From: Rotaria sordida
Lineage: Eukaryota > Rotifera > Eurotatoria > Philodinida > Philodinidae
Direction: 5' to 3'
NCBI GenBank assembly: GCA_905250125.1
Contig: CAJNOL010000967.1
Coordinates: forward strand, 26,532-90,531
DNA: 64,000 nucleotides
How positions within the stretch are numbered: the stretch's first letter is position 1; each line of letters starts with the position of its first letter. The translations under genes and the position numbers were made by a program. Below the pieces are notes generated by a model, which saw nothing but the letters and a program-made list of their open reading frames with translations, did no database searches and had not been told where the DNA came from. Below, piece after piece: positions 47,704 through 58,689 of this stretch.

Positions 47704-50700
47704 TATCAAAGTAATAAAAAATATTGTATCAAAATAAGAGGTACCGAACCAACGACAACAAAGTCTTTTTTTTCTATATAAAGAAGCATCTGCAGTTCTA
47801 GAAATCATTCTAGAAAGAAACTTTCAGACAATTAAGTCGATCTCAAAATTCTTAGGCGATCATCAACTTGGTGACACAAATTTTGAAGTCCAGGCTAATG
47901 TTTTTGTGGACGTAGATGTCAATGAGAGTGGGTACGGATGAAAACGGGAAGTAGACACCCACACACCACACCCAAACCCGTACACTCACACCGATACATC
48001 ACACTCCATATTTACTTTTCTTTCCTTTTTCTTCTAACAGTATGCTGCAACGACTGCTCGCGTGTTTATTTATAGACACAGATATGAAGCCATTTAAGTA
48101 AATACAAAAACACTTTACAAGTGTCATTTTCACGAAGACAGTGGAAAAATGAATCAAACTCAAATCGAAAAAAAAAACAAACTTTCAATATTTTCGAAAG
48201 TAGAATAGAATTGATAAATAAAACTTGCACTTTATTGATTATTTTAAAATTTATTCACTAAATACTTATATAAACTTCTATTTCAATTTTAATTTATACC
48301 TTAAAATAAAATTTATATTTAACTATTCAGCTTTTACTATAGTTAATTGTTGACTAGATATTTTTTTCATCTAATTTTGATGTAATGTCATGTCTTTGAA
48401 TCTTTATTTATATTTAAACTTGAATTATACAACTCATGTAAAGAAGACAAACATTTATTCTTTTTTTTGTTTTTAAATATTCGTGTACGAACAATGCAAT
48501 AAATGATCGTATGTTGTCTTATCTTTTATTGATCTCTCAAAATGTTATCAACAATTATGGACATTCTTTCCAAAACAAATATTCTTTTATGCACATAAAA
48601 AAATGAATTTACTATCTTAGATGTCTAAAAATAGTAGCTCAAGATTATTTTATGACCTAAACACATTTAAAACTAATAGAGAATTGTCAAGAGTCACAAT
48701 CAGTTTCTTCCAAGCTTCAGTAACAAATTGTTCAATCATTTTAGAGATATCCACAAGATTTTTTTTTTTTTGATAATTAGCATCAGATTGATGACTTTCA
48801 ACTGTTCACATACTGGCAAAAAGAACTCAACAAATGGCACCAACTCGCATAATAACAATTTAACTATTTTCTGTTTTTACTGCAGCTGCTTTGAAAATAT
48901 TTATCATCGATAGTGGAGATCCAATGTAAATGCATCCACCGTTGCGTACTAAAAAAGGGATCCAAGTAAACTTTGCTATCCAGAAACTACTATGAAAACA
49001 CAGAGTTTTGCTTCAAGTCTCAATTATTGACTCATTTACTTTATAATGAATCTTGTACTTGAAATTCTTGAAACATTAATAAATCCATTAGTTCATCATG
49101 ATAATCATTATATTATAATTATTATTTCAATCTGATGCAAGAATGACAATGGAATTGAATCCATATAAGTTCGTATCTCATGTATTTATACAATGTTTAG
49201 TTGATGTATGATAAAATTCCTTAATTCACAATAGCATCAAATCAAAATTGAAATCCTTTCGAAGTAAACAGACATCCTATTTCATAATAGCATACAATCG
49301 AAAAAATGTCGATGAGAAAATTATCGAAAAATAAATGTTGAATGAAATTTACATTGATAGACTCGAGGTTTTGAGTGTGCATGTAGGTCAAAACCTTGGG
49401 AAGTCAAATTTTCTCACTCTAAAAATTTTTTTTTAACTGTCATATATACTTTTTATTGTACTACTTGCTAATGAGAATGTCTTTCTGATGTTTTTCTTTT
49501 CCTTGTAAAAATACTTGACTATTTAACTCCGACATTGATTCCAGAAAAATTCTTCACAAGCACTCGAACTCTGCCTTCAATGCAGCGCTCTAGTAATGGT
49601 CTGAATGTTTACTCTTCATTTTAATTCATACTCACACTCTTCATACCAATTCGTTTTTGAATGGTATCGGTTGCATTTGAATTCGGGCTTCGTTAAGAAT
49701 TTGAGTTGATTTCGATATATTAGTATTTAAAGCAAATTTTTTTTAATTCATAGGACATCTAATGAATAAAAATTTCCAAATTTTCTTCATCGACCAAACC
49801 AATGCCGCTCTGTTCAATGAAATAGAATTATATTTATCAACAAATTAAAGATTTAAATGCTGCTCGAATCCGTTAAAATATATATAAGACCTATTTGTCA
49901 TCATTATTACTGTCAGTATGAATTATAATTAATGAAAGCTATTATGAATATTTGTATAAGTTGTTAGAGAACGATCAACAATAATAATGCATTTAAGCGT
50001 TTACGCGTCTTCTTAGTAAAATTAATTCTTTTAATCATATCTAATATTTGACTTTGAACTTTTTTATCATTTTTCATATTGCATTGGTTTTCGTACAATA
50101 AAACTGTTTTGCTTACTATTTTTATATTGTTTTTCTTTTTTTACTAAGCTTCAAATTTCAACTAGATACATTCTCATAAGAATATTTTCTGTGAATAAAA
50201 AACGGGCATAGCATAAAACATGATTGTCTCTTACAATTTGACTGATACTAGAGATTTTGAAACAAACTAAAGTTAGAAAAATATTGAAAATTCTCTTAAA
50301 AGATATCTAAATATGTCTGGGTAATATGAATATATATTTTATTTTATTTAAAGAATCTGATATTTGAATTGAATAAATAACAAAAGTAGAGTAACTAAAC
50401 GATGGATCATCGATTGGTATTTTTCATAGTGTGACTCGTCAATAATTCAAACAATACTAGATATACGTTTCTCTATTTGAAAAGAAAAATTTTCTTTGAT
50501 TTTTCATTGTATTTACAATAAAGCTTTTCAAAACAATTAAAAACATCATGTTTACGTCTTTGTGACTATTGCCCTATGGTAACGATTTTTTCCCCGTCTC
50601 GTCTCCCGCGAGAATCCAGAACGGGAACTATATTAAACAAAATAGGCGTTGGTGAACGTTGTTCTGTTCTGTTTTATGTATATACTCTTATTATTGTTAT

Positions 50701-51205
50701 TGTCTTCTGTTCTTGAATGTTTTCGTTTTTTTTTCTTGGTATTGACAATGCACTAGTATTTGTTTTCTCTTTTCAATTGTTCAACAGATGAAGGAAATAA
50801 TTCTCTTTACTTAACGTTGATAAGTTTCGATATATAAATAATAATTGATTCGTTTTACTAACATATACCTCCAATAATAATTTTATTTTTGACTTAGGAT
50901 TATTAATCTTATGCAAACTATGATGTCGACAGAGGCTAGTATCTAGTAACGATAGTTTTTTCAAAGAAGCAAAACGAAGTTGTCCTAGAAATTCTGAAAG
51001 CATTATGAAAATGCGAATGCATGGGGATCGAGAAAAAACGTTTCTGCCAGACACTATTGTGACACGGTAAACATATCATGAAGAAAATTATCCAGCTTAT
51101 TTCATAGCTAAATAAAAAGAAAAGAAAAAATATGAATAAATATTACTTCCTTACCGCGTGTATACAATAATAAAAACAGTTTGTATTCAAGCAAAAAAAA
51201 AAGAA

Positions 51206-51300
51206 CCAATAGAAAATCAGCTGCATTTTCTTCTATTCATACATATTATTTGTTACATATTTTTGTTACCTTTCATCGAAATAATGTCGTCATTTTATCC
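51206..51300 (+). promoter_or_regulatory. Conserved proximal promoter of ART-LRR gene 1
   Basis: From CCAATAGAAAA at 51206 through CAGCTGCATTTTCTT to TCGTCATTT the sequence is nearly the same as at 58546-58637 upstream of the paralogue. It includes a CCAAT box, a CAGCTG E-box and a CGTCA half-site, all 50-140 bp before the start codon. Function is inferred from conservation. Confidence 0.4.
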
Positions 51301-51348
51301 GCGTTTTCTTCTCATGTAATACATTAAATTGCAATATATTATTCAACA

Positions 51349-52836
51349 ATGTCTGCCAATGATATACAAAATACTACTCACAGATTTTCTGATGCAGCTG
51401 GAGAACCATGTGTCATGTTAACACCAATTGAAGGTTTTAATAAAAAACCATTAGTTACACTTGAAGAAGCTACTGAACCATTGAAGAACATTGTTCCTTG
51501 TATTAGCACACATGCACATACAGCTAAAGAACGTGCAAAAAATCCAGCAGATGATCTTTCAGTTGATGAATCAGCTTCAATTGCATTGTATACAATGGAA
51601 TGGGAACCACATACAAATTCACTTTATTTTATTCTTAATTCTACATTACGTAATGAAGATCGAAACAAGTTGAAACCATGGTTTCTTTATCTTAAACTTA
51701 TCATTACTGCATTATCTCGTCTTCCATCATTAAATCTATCTATTTATCGTGGAGTTAAAGGAATGGTTGCTAGTGAACATGAAAAATATAAAATAGGAAG
51801 TAAACTCGTTTGGTGGGGTTTTTCATCATGTTCAGCAATTCGTGATATTTCTGAAAATGATCATTTTCTTGGACAAACTGGTGCAAGAACATTATTTGTT
51901 ATTGATTGTATTAAAGGAAAAAATATCCAAAACCATTCACGTTTTAAAAAAGAAAATGAAATCTTACTTTTACCTGCTACTCATGTTGAAGTTATTAGTT
52001 ATGAACAACAACCAAATAATTTACATGTTATTCATCTTCAAGAAATTGAATCATCAGATATTCTTTTGGAATCTGTATCTGCAGAAAAAGAGATTCAAGA
52101 TTTTAAAAAAATGTCAATACGAAAAATTAAGCTACGAACACTAATAATGTCTTCCATGATAATTGGCCATTATCGTAATACCAAGCTTAAAGCATATATG
52201 CAACAATGCAAGTCTGAATCTGAAGCACATTTAAATGGAAGACGTCTTTCCAACTCTGAGGTTGAAGTTGTTGTTCAAGAATTAATACAAGAGAAAAAAT
52301 GTCGATCTTTATTTTTAAGAGATAGTCATATAACGTCTGAAGGAGCATTGATTATTTCTGAAGCTCTACGTAAAAATAATACATTAGAAGGATTATTTCT
52401 TGCTCATAATCAACTTGGTGATGATGGTACTAAATATCTTGCTGAAGCACTTGACGGTAATAAGAATTCAACTATTAAACAACTATCTCTCTGTGATAAT
52501 GGTATAACAGATAAAGGTATTGAATATTTAGCAAGAATGTTGGAATCAAATGCAACATTAACACATTTATGGTTAGCATCAAATAAAATAAGTGATCAAG
52601 GTTTAGAACTATTATCTGAAGTGCTTATTAATAAAAATAACACTTTACAAGTACTTTCACTTGAATGGAATAAATTTCATAGTGCTACAAGTATTACTAA
52701 TCTTGTTGGCTTACTTAAAATAAATAAATCCTTAACAACACTTAATTTAGAAAATTGTAGATTATCTGCATCTGGTGTCGAACAGTTGAAAATTTTAGCA
52801 AGAAGAAAGAAAAACTTCGAATTACTCATACACTAA
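51349..52836 (+). CDS. ADP-ribosyltransferase with C-terminal leucine-rich repeats (copy 1)
   Basis: A single-exon 495-residue protein. Residues about 65-235 form an arginine-type ADP-ribosyltransferase domain with the full R-S-ExE set: Arg134 in SIYRGVKG, Ser159-Ser160 in WWGFSS, and Glu202-Asn-Glu204 in KENEILLLP. In this family these bind NAD and transfer ADP-ribose to arginine. A linker (about 240-300) follows. Residues about 318-485 form five to six leucine-rich repeats of ribonuclease-inhibitor type (LFLAHNQLGDDGTKYLAEAL and similar, 28-29 residues each), as in NLR proteins, probably a target or ligand binding surface. There is no signal peptide, so it should be cytoplasmic. It has a close paralogue 7.3 kb downstream. 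The combination suggests sensing plus modification, perhaps in defence (inference). No introns are visible. Confidence 0.88.
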   Translation: MSANDIQNTTHRFSDAAGEPCVMLTPIEGFNKKPLVTLEEATEPLKNIVPCISTHAHTAKERAKNPADDLSVDESASIALYTMEWEPHTNSLYFILNSTLRNEDRNKLKPWFLYLKLIITALSRLPSLNLSIYRGVKGMVASEHEKYKIGSKLVWWGFSSCSAIRDISENDHFLGQTGARTLFVIDCIKGKNIQNHSRFKKENEILLLPATHVEVISYEQQPNNLHVIHLQEIESSDILLESVSAEKEIQDFKKMSIRKIKLRTLIMSSMIIGHYRNTKLKAYMQQCKSESEAHLNGRRLSNSEVEVVVQELIQEKKCRSLFLRDSHITSEGALIISEALRKNNTLEGLFLAHNQLGDDGTKYLAEALDGNKNSTIKQLSLCDNGITDKGIEYLARMLESNATLTHLWLASNKISDQGLELLSEVLINKNNTLQVLSLEWNKFHSATSITNLVGLLKINKSLTTLNLENCRLSASGVEQLKILARRKKNFELLIH

Positions 52837-53685
52837 TGCTTAAAATACTATTTTGTTGTTTCTTTGTTGTACATTTAGAATATAAAAATTTTTTTATTGA
52901 ATGAAATCAATGTAAAACTTTGATAGAACATTAATGAACGCTTTTTCATTCAATAATTACAGATTAGAGATCGAAATTGAATCCAATCGAATGGAGATAT
53001 CTTTATTCGATATTTTCTTTGGATTACGGTACCATTGCAAAAAAAAAACCAACAAGAAATAATCAAAAATAGAATAAGTTGAAACATATTCTATCACGCT
53101 TTGATAAGTAAGAACAAAATACAGATCATCTGTTATTTTATTAGAAAAAGGCAAGATAAAATGCAAATTATTATCTTCGAGTCTTTTGCTGAACGTAAAT
53201 TCTCATTATTCTTTTTGAATAGCCATTGTGTAGAACTTGAACGTGGTAAAATCAAAAAAAAAGATCGAACGAAACTTGTTTCCTATGAAAAATAGCCAGG
53301 AAATCTGGAACAGAAGAGCAAAGATTTGAACTCTCAAATGTAAATTTACAATTGACTCAAATAAATTATCCAGATAGAAAGGAAAACAACAACAACAACA
53401 ATTTAGAAGTTTCAATCAAGTCCATCTAATTTGTTTACACAAAAGTATTAATTGCCCATATGTAATCAAATGAAACAGATATATACTACAATTTAATTAT
53501 TATTTGATTGGTTCAGCAGTACTTTTTCGATGACTATGTGACAGACAAAATTAGGTTTGTTTTGGCACTTCTATCAAATACAATTTTGACTCGGCAGAAT
53601 TCGTTCTCTGTTCATGATTATTTAATATCATCTAACTACCAATTTCTTTCATTTCCGTAAACAAAGTTGGTTGAGTGTTAAATAG

Positions 53686-54075
53686 CTTTCAATATTTTCT
53701 TTTGCAATATCAACAATAACATTACAACAATCTACTTATTCTCATCCTATTATCAATAATTTTGTACGTGAAAAATTTTATGAACTTGCTAAAAAACATA
53801 TTGATGCGTTAAATCCTAAATTTCGTTATAAAGCTGTTATCACTTGTATTCAAAGCAAAAAAATAATCAATATAGTTCAGAACAAGCTATCTACTGAAAA
53901 AGTTTCCGATCGTTTTTCTTACCGATGCAAACAAACGTTCACGCTTCGTCTTATATCACCGGTCATCAAATTTGATGTGATTTTAAAGAAGTTAAACCTG
54001 TTCTTTTATACGAAGATATATACTATGTTTATCAGACAAGCCACAGTATGTCGTAGAAAATTTCCTTTCTTTTAG
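53686..54075 (+). pseudogene. Coding-like remnant without start codon
   Basis: An open frame of 129 codons ends at TAG 54073-54075. A stop lies directly before it (53683-53685) and no Met occurs until near the end. The early part reads like folded protein (FVREKFYELAKKH, then NPKFRYKAVITCIQSKK), with charged/hydrophobic alternation unlike surrounding intergenic frames. The C-terminal third looks non-coding. I do not recognise the family. It may be an exon or an old gene fragment between the duplicated blocks. Confidence 0.3.
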
Positions 54076-56257
54076 ACAGTTATCCCATCTCAACCGGCTC
54101 TTCTTCGGGATACATACCCTATGCACACATTGGCTGGCGCGACAACGAATGGGGGTGAAGGGGTGTGCATACTCTGAAGAAGTACCTCTCAATCCATTTT
54201 CATTGCTTGCTCGAGAAACATTCGATTCTTTTAGACAATCACCCCACGTCAATCTATTTTCATCAAAACAGGGCATATAGATACTGTAGATAAAAAATGA
54301 TTTACTCACAATAAAATTTAACCAATCATCAAAGTCTCCACAAACAAATTTAAAATGATTTTTTCATTTAATACTAAAGTAATTGAAAAAGGTGATGAAG
54401 AATGCCAAAGCCTCTATATCAATTTGTTGCTTTAATCTCAGTTATGCACAGAGCTAATTTTGACTAGACAAAATCATATCTAATATTTTCAAAAAAAAAT
54501 TCCTTCTTTTCTTCTGAAAGTCTTGATTCGTATATCACATTGTAAAGAAAAACTTTATTTTTAATTGCTGCGAAAAAAATCATCAATGTAACGTATGTAG
54601 CCGGAGAGGCTATTGCTACAGAAAAGACCAATATTCTCTGTTCATTCTTAATTTTTATTTCTCTAAAAGTTCGACTCATAACTCCAATATGAGAAGTTCT
54701 AGAGAAATTTATGAACTTATATCCGAAAAAAAAACACAAAATTATGATTCTAACGAAATTTTTCGAAATTTCTCCAGACTCATTTAGGAAACTGAACATT
54801 TTATCATATTGCTTTTCCATCACCTTTTATCATCGAATAATTTCATGGATATAAAAGAAATAGTTTCAATCAATAACGAAATATTTAAATTGAAAATCAT
54901 CGTTCGAAAACAGTCATTTCATTAAAAAGATAAGATATAAAACAAAAAAACGATTGGCTCTATTCTCATATTTTTATATGAGAACATAAAGAAAAGAATG
55001 ACATTTTTTTTTACGGAATATACAGTTCACAACTAGTATTATCAATCAATGAGGATAGGAAAGTGAATGATTATCTCCTTTAGAACATAAAAATTGACAA
55101 CACTGTACGATTACCGAATGCAAGCCATGTTCTATAACTACCATCTTCAACAGTGCGTATTTAAAAATTGTTTTACCTTTTAATAAGCAATTGAAAATTC
55201 TATTTCTTGCAGTACATTTAATTCATTATGTAGCTCTTGACAAAAGAAAATCAGTCATCATCGATTAATACTATGTACTACTTTTTCATCTAATTGCAAA
55301 CAGTACATAAGCATTATATATAACGAAATATTGCAGCTATGTGTCAGCATTTTCTGTCCTTTCATATGAATAGAATAGCTCACTTTTGAAAAATGCACTA
55401 TAGATGTGTATACATCAAGCCGTGTGAAAGTGATGGCAAGGATGTAAAGATGCAAAGCAATTCGCCAAATATTACATAACTGAAATTCAGCAAACTTGTT
55501 TTCAGTGATGCAATGCATAATTAATTATTCATTATTAGTCAGCAAAATGAGTAAATTATTTTTGAAATTCTATAGCCCGTCTATGGAACATTTTCACATA
55601 CATCCCTCTACGAATCTTGCAATCTTCGCATGGTGTCTGATAAACATTACAGTCAACATTAAGACAATCTTTCCAACTCAAAAGAAAAAACAAACCCGGC
55701 TTTTGTTGACTCATGACTCATACACTGCGACGAAAAAATAATAATGCTTTTGTTGTTAAGGAATCAGGTAAATAGTAAGCTACAAAGAAGTCTATTTGTA
55801 ATTTCACAATCAACGCACCACTTCTAAGGCAACATGACAAATTTCTGTTGTACGTGTTTTGTGTAGCTTCTCCAATTTTTTGTTTTCATGATTAGATAAG
55901 ATAGGTGCTTAGTGGACAAGAAGCAGTTGCCTTGTTCGAGTCGGAATATAAATGAAACTTTTGAAAACACATAGGAACACCAATAGGCGAAAACAAATAA
56001 TAAATTTTACTTCAATTATAATTCTTATTTGAATAAGATCTTAATTGCCAACCAGGCAATTTGTACATTTATCGTGGAATTGAACTAACGATAGTAATAT
56101 TGAATCACCAAAGACAGAAAACTTTTAGTTCCTGGTGTAGGAAGGAGAGTACAAAATATTAACATATGTACTATGAGGAATATATCAGTGTGGACAAAAG
56201 TCTCTGAAAGTGTCCAACATAAAAAGCGGATTCAACTAGTAAATCTTCATGTAACTA

Positions 56258-56694
56258 CCCATGTCACAAATACCGAGTCAGCTATATCCGTAAACCGCAG
56301 TTCGCCATTAAAAAAAATCGGTTAATCGGATCGGTGAATCGCCGGTTTTCATCACAGGGATGTAATGTAGTGGCATTCACTATAGTTATTTTTGTTTTCT
56401 TCTTTTCGTTTCTGTTATTTTCCTGTTTCTTGTTTTCGTTCTATCAGGGCAGTACGCCAAAAGTGTACATAGACACATATATATTATTTTTCTCTCGTTC
56501 TGTCGTCTTTTCTTGATCTCAACATATATTCGTTATTATTGATCAAGGTCAATAAAACGTTATATTCGGCCTTGACTTTATTCTATATTATGTAGATAAT
56601 ATTGTCTATTATGTAATATATATATTCTCCGTTTTGTAATAAAAACTTGATTTGTCGTATTAACCTCAATACGTGACAATCGATATCAAAGTAA
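56258..56694. mobile_element. 437-bp insertion in array copy 2, LTR-like
   Basis: Copy 3 reads GTAACTATCAAAGTAATTAA continuously; in copy 2 the same sequence is split after GTAACTA and resumes at TATCAAAG. Part of the insert, about 56361-56688, begins TGTAATGTAGTGG and ends ACGTGACA. It contains a TATATATTATT stretch, GTCAATAAAACG and a second AATAAAAA, as in a long terminal repeat. I found no 4-6 bp target duplication, so solo-LTR status is tentative. Confidence 0.45.
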
Positions 56695-58545
56695 TTAAAA
56701 GCATTGCGTCAAAATAAGAGGTACCGAAACGACGACAACAACATCTTTGTTCTCTATATCAAGAAGCACTCTACAACTCCAGATGTCATTCTAGAAATCT
56801 TTATCCAGAAAACTAAGTCGATTTCAAAGTTCTTAGATGATCAACGATTTGGTGATACAAATGTTGAAACTCGAACAGACGATTCCATGGGTGTGAATGT
56901 CGGTAATGAAGTCTATGGATGAAAATGAGGAGTAGACATCCACATCTGTCACTTACACCCACTCATATTCTACAAATGGAATTGAGTTCATAGAAAATAA
57001 TATCTCATGTATTTACGCAACATTTAGTTGATATGTGGTAAAATACTGTAATTCACAATAGCTTCAGATCAGAATTGAAAACCTTTCGAAGCAAACAGAC
57101 ATTCTGTTTCATAGTAACAAAGAAAACAAACGCATAATGATCGTTTGAACAGATTTCAATAAGTGAAAAAATGTCGAAAACTGGATCTTGAACATGTGAG
57201 TATAAGTTTGGGTGAGAGCTCTGCGATCTTAACTCTAATGCAGAGTTTTAGTGAGGATGTGAATGTCTACCGTTTCATTTTAATTCATACTCACACCCGA
57301 CACTCAGCATGTATCAATTCGTTTTCGCCTTGCATAAGCTGCATTTGATTTCGGTCTTCATTAAGCACCTGAGTTGATTTCAATGTATAAATTTTGAAAT
57401 GAAGTTTCTTTTATTCACAGAACATATAATGATTAAAATTACTACATATTTACTTCGACTGAAGTTGTTTCAGTATTTGTTTTGCGACATTTTCTTCATC
57501 GGTCATATCAATGTCAATCTGTTCGATGAATAATATGAGATAAATGTTTGTCAACAAATTAAAGATTTAAATACTGTCTGAATTAGTTAGAATATATATA
57601 AGATTCGTTTGTCATCATTATTACTGTCAATATTAATTAAAATTCATAAAAACTATCACGAATATTTATGTAAATTGTCAGAGAATGATCAAGAACAATA
57701 ATGCACTTAAGCCTTTACTTGTCTTCTTAATAAAATTAGTTCTTTTAGTCATATCTAATATTTGACGTTGAATTTTTCTATCATTTTTCATGCAGAATTT
57801 TTCATATTACTTAGTTTTTGTACAATAAAACTGTTTTGCTTAATATTTTAAAATGTTATTTACTAAGATTCAAATTTCAAGTAGACACATTCTCATAGGA
57901 ATATACCTTATGAATAAAAACGAGCATATCATAAAATATGACTACCTTTTACAATTTTGGTTCGTACAAAAGATTTTGAAATAAACTAAAGTTAGAAAAA
58001 TACTGAAAACTCTCTTGAAAGATATTTAAATATGTTTAGGTAATATGAATGTATTTTTTTTTACTTAAAGAATCTGATATTTCATTCGAATAAATAAGAG
58101 AAATTTGCTCTGTTTCATTATGAAATTGAATTTTTCTTCAAGTCAAGTAACGAAACAATGCATTCTCAATTGCTTCATCACTTGTTTTTCTTTCATAGTT
58201 TGACTCATTCATTATTAAGAACAATACCCAATACACCTTTTCGTAGCGAAAAAGAAAAATTACAATTTATTTTTTTACTATTGATATAATTTTTCATTAC
58301 ATTCACAACAAATTTTTTCAATTAAAAAACATCATGTTTACATCTTTCATTTGTATAAATGCAATGACATGATTACTGACACACAGACGGGGCTGTAACT
58401 TGGTAAAAATATTCTGAAGAGAAATATCCAATTCGTCTCATAGGTAAATAAAAAGGAAAGAAAAAATATGAATAAATTATAATTTCACCACTACGTGAAA
58501 GTATAAAAAAAACGATTTTTATTCAAGCGAAAAAAATAATAAACG

Positions 58546-58637
58546 CCAATAGAAAACCAGCTGCATTTTCTTTTATTTATACAAGTTATTTGTTACACAT
58601 CAGTTACCTGTCATCGCAATAATATCGTCATTTGATT
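58546..58637 (+). promoter_or_regulatory. Conserved proximal promoter of ART-LRR gene 2
   Basis: Counterpart of 51206-51300: CCAATAGAAAACCAGCTGC, TTATTTGTTACA, GTTACCTGTCATCG and TCGTCATTTGATTC in the same order and spacing before the start codon. Confidence 0.4.
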
Positions 58638-58689
58638 CAATATTTTTTCGTCTAGTGTATTGCATTTAATTACACCGTATTATTCAATA

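Larger units (their letters stand above)
44063..51348. other. Long non-coding interval including array copy 1 flank
   Basis: No supported gene. From about 45700 to 51348 the sequence is homologous to 55080-58689 and, in part, to 61660-63850. It contains a GTGTGGG/CCCACAC opposed tract (45961-46055), the 937-bp inverted-repeat element (46767-47703) and a second opposed tract (about 47905-47992). The left 1.6 kb before 45700 shows nothing I can name. Confidence 0.55.
45700..51348 (+). repeat. Tandem segmental array, copy 1 upstream flank
   Basis: Upstream flank of the first ART-LRR gene, collinear with the flanks in copies 2 and 3. Anchors include ATGTTCTATAACTA (45781, 55126, 61701), ATAATTAATTATTC with GTCAGCAAAATGAGT (about 46408, 55517, 62013), GGTACCGAAC or variants (47741, 56720, 62721) and TCATATCTAATATTTGAC (50035, 57748). 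This copy retains 48010-49150, which copy 2 lacks and copy 3 keeps. Confidence 0.8.
52837..58689. other. Interval between ART-LRR paralogues
   Basis: The first 100 bp after gene 1 match the 3' flank of gene 2. About 53100-54430 is private to this interval and includes a coding-like remnant (53686-54075). From about 54500 to 58689 the sequence matches copies 1 and/or 3. A 437-bp insert lies at 56258-56694. Confidence 0.6.
54500..58689 (+). repeat. Tandem segmental array, copy 2 upstream flank
   Basis: Collinear with copy 3 from its left part: AGTCTTGATTCGTATATCAC at 54520 matches AGTCTTGATTCTTGTATCAC at 60837, and GCTACAGAAAAGACCAAT occurs in both. From about 55080 it also matches copy 1. It lacks the 1.2 kb corresponding to 48010-49150 and carries a private insertion at 56258-56694. 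Confidence 0.8.

Noticed and set aside
51491-52144. Secondary-frame open stretches inside the ART-LRR genes
   Set aside because: Out-of-frame shadows caused by the AT-rich coding sequence; the same shadow appears in both paralogues.
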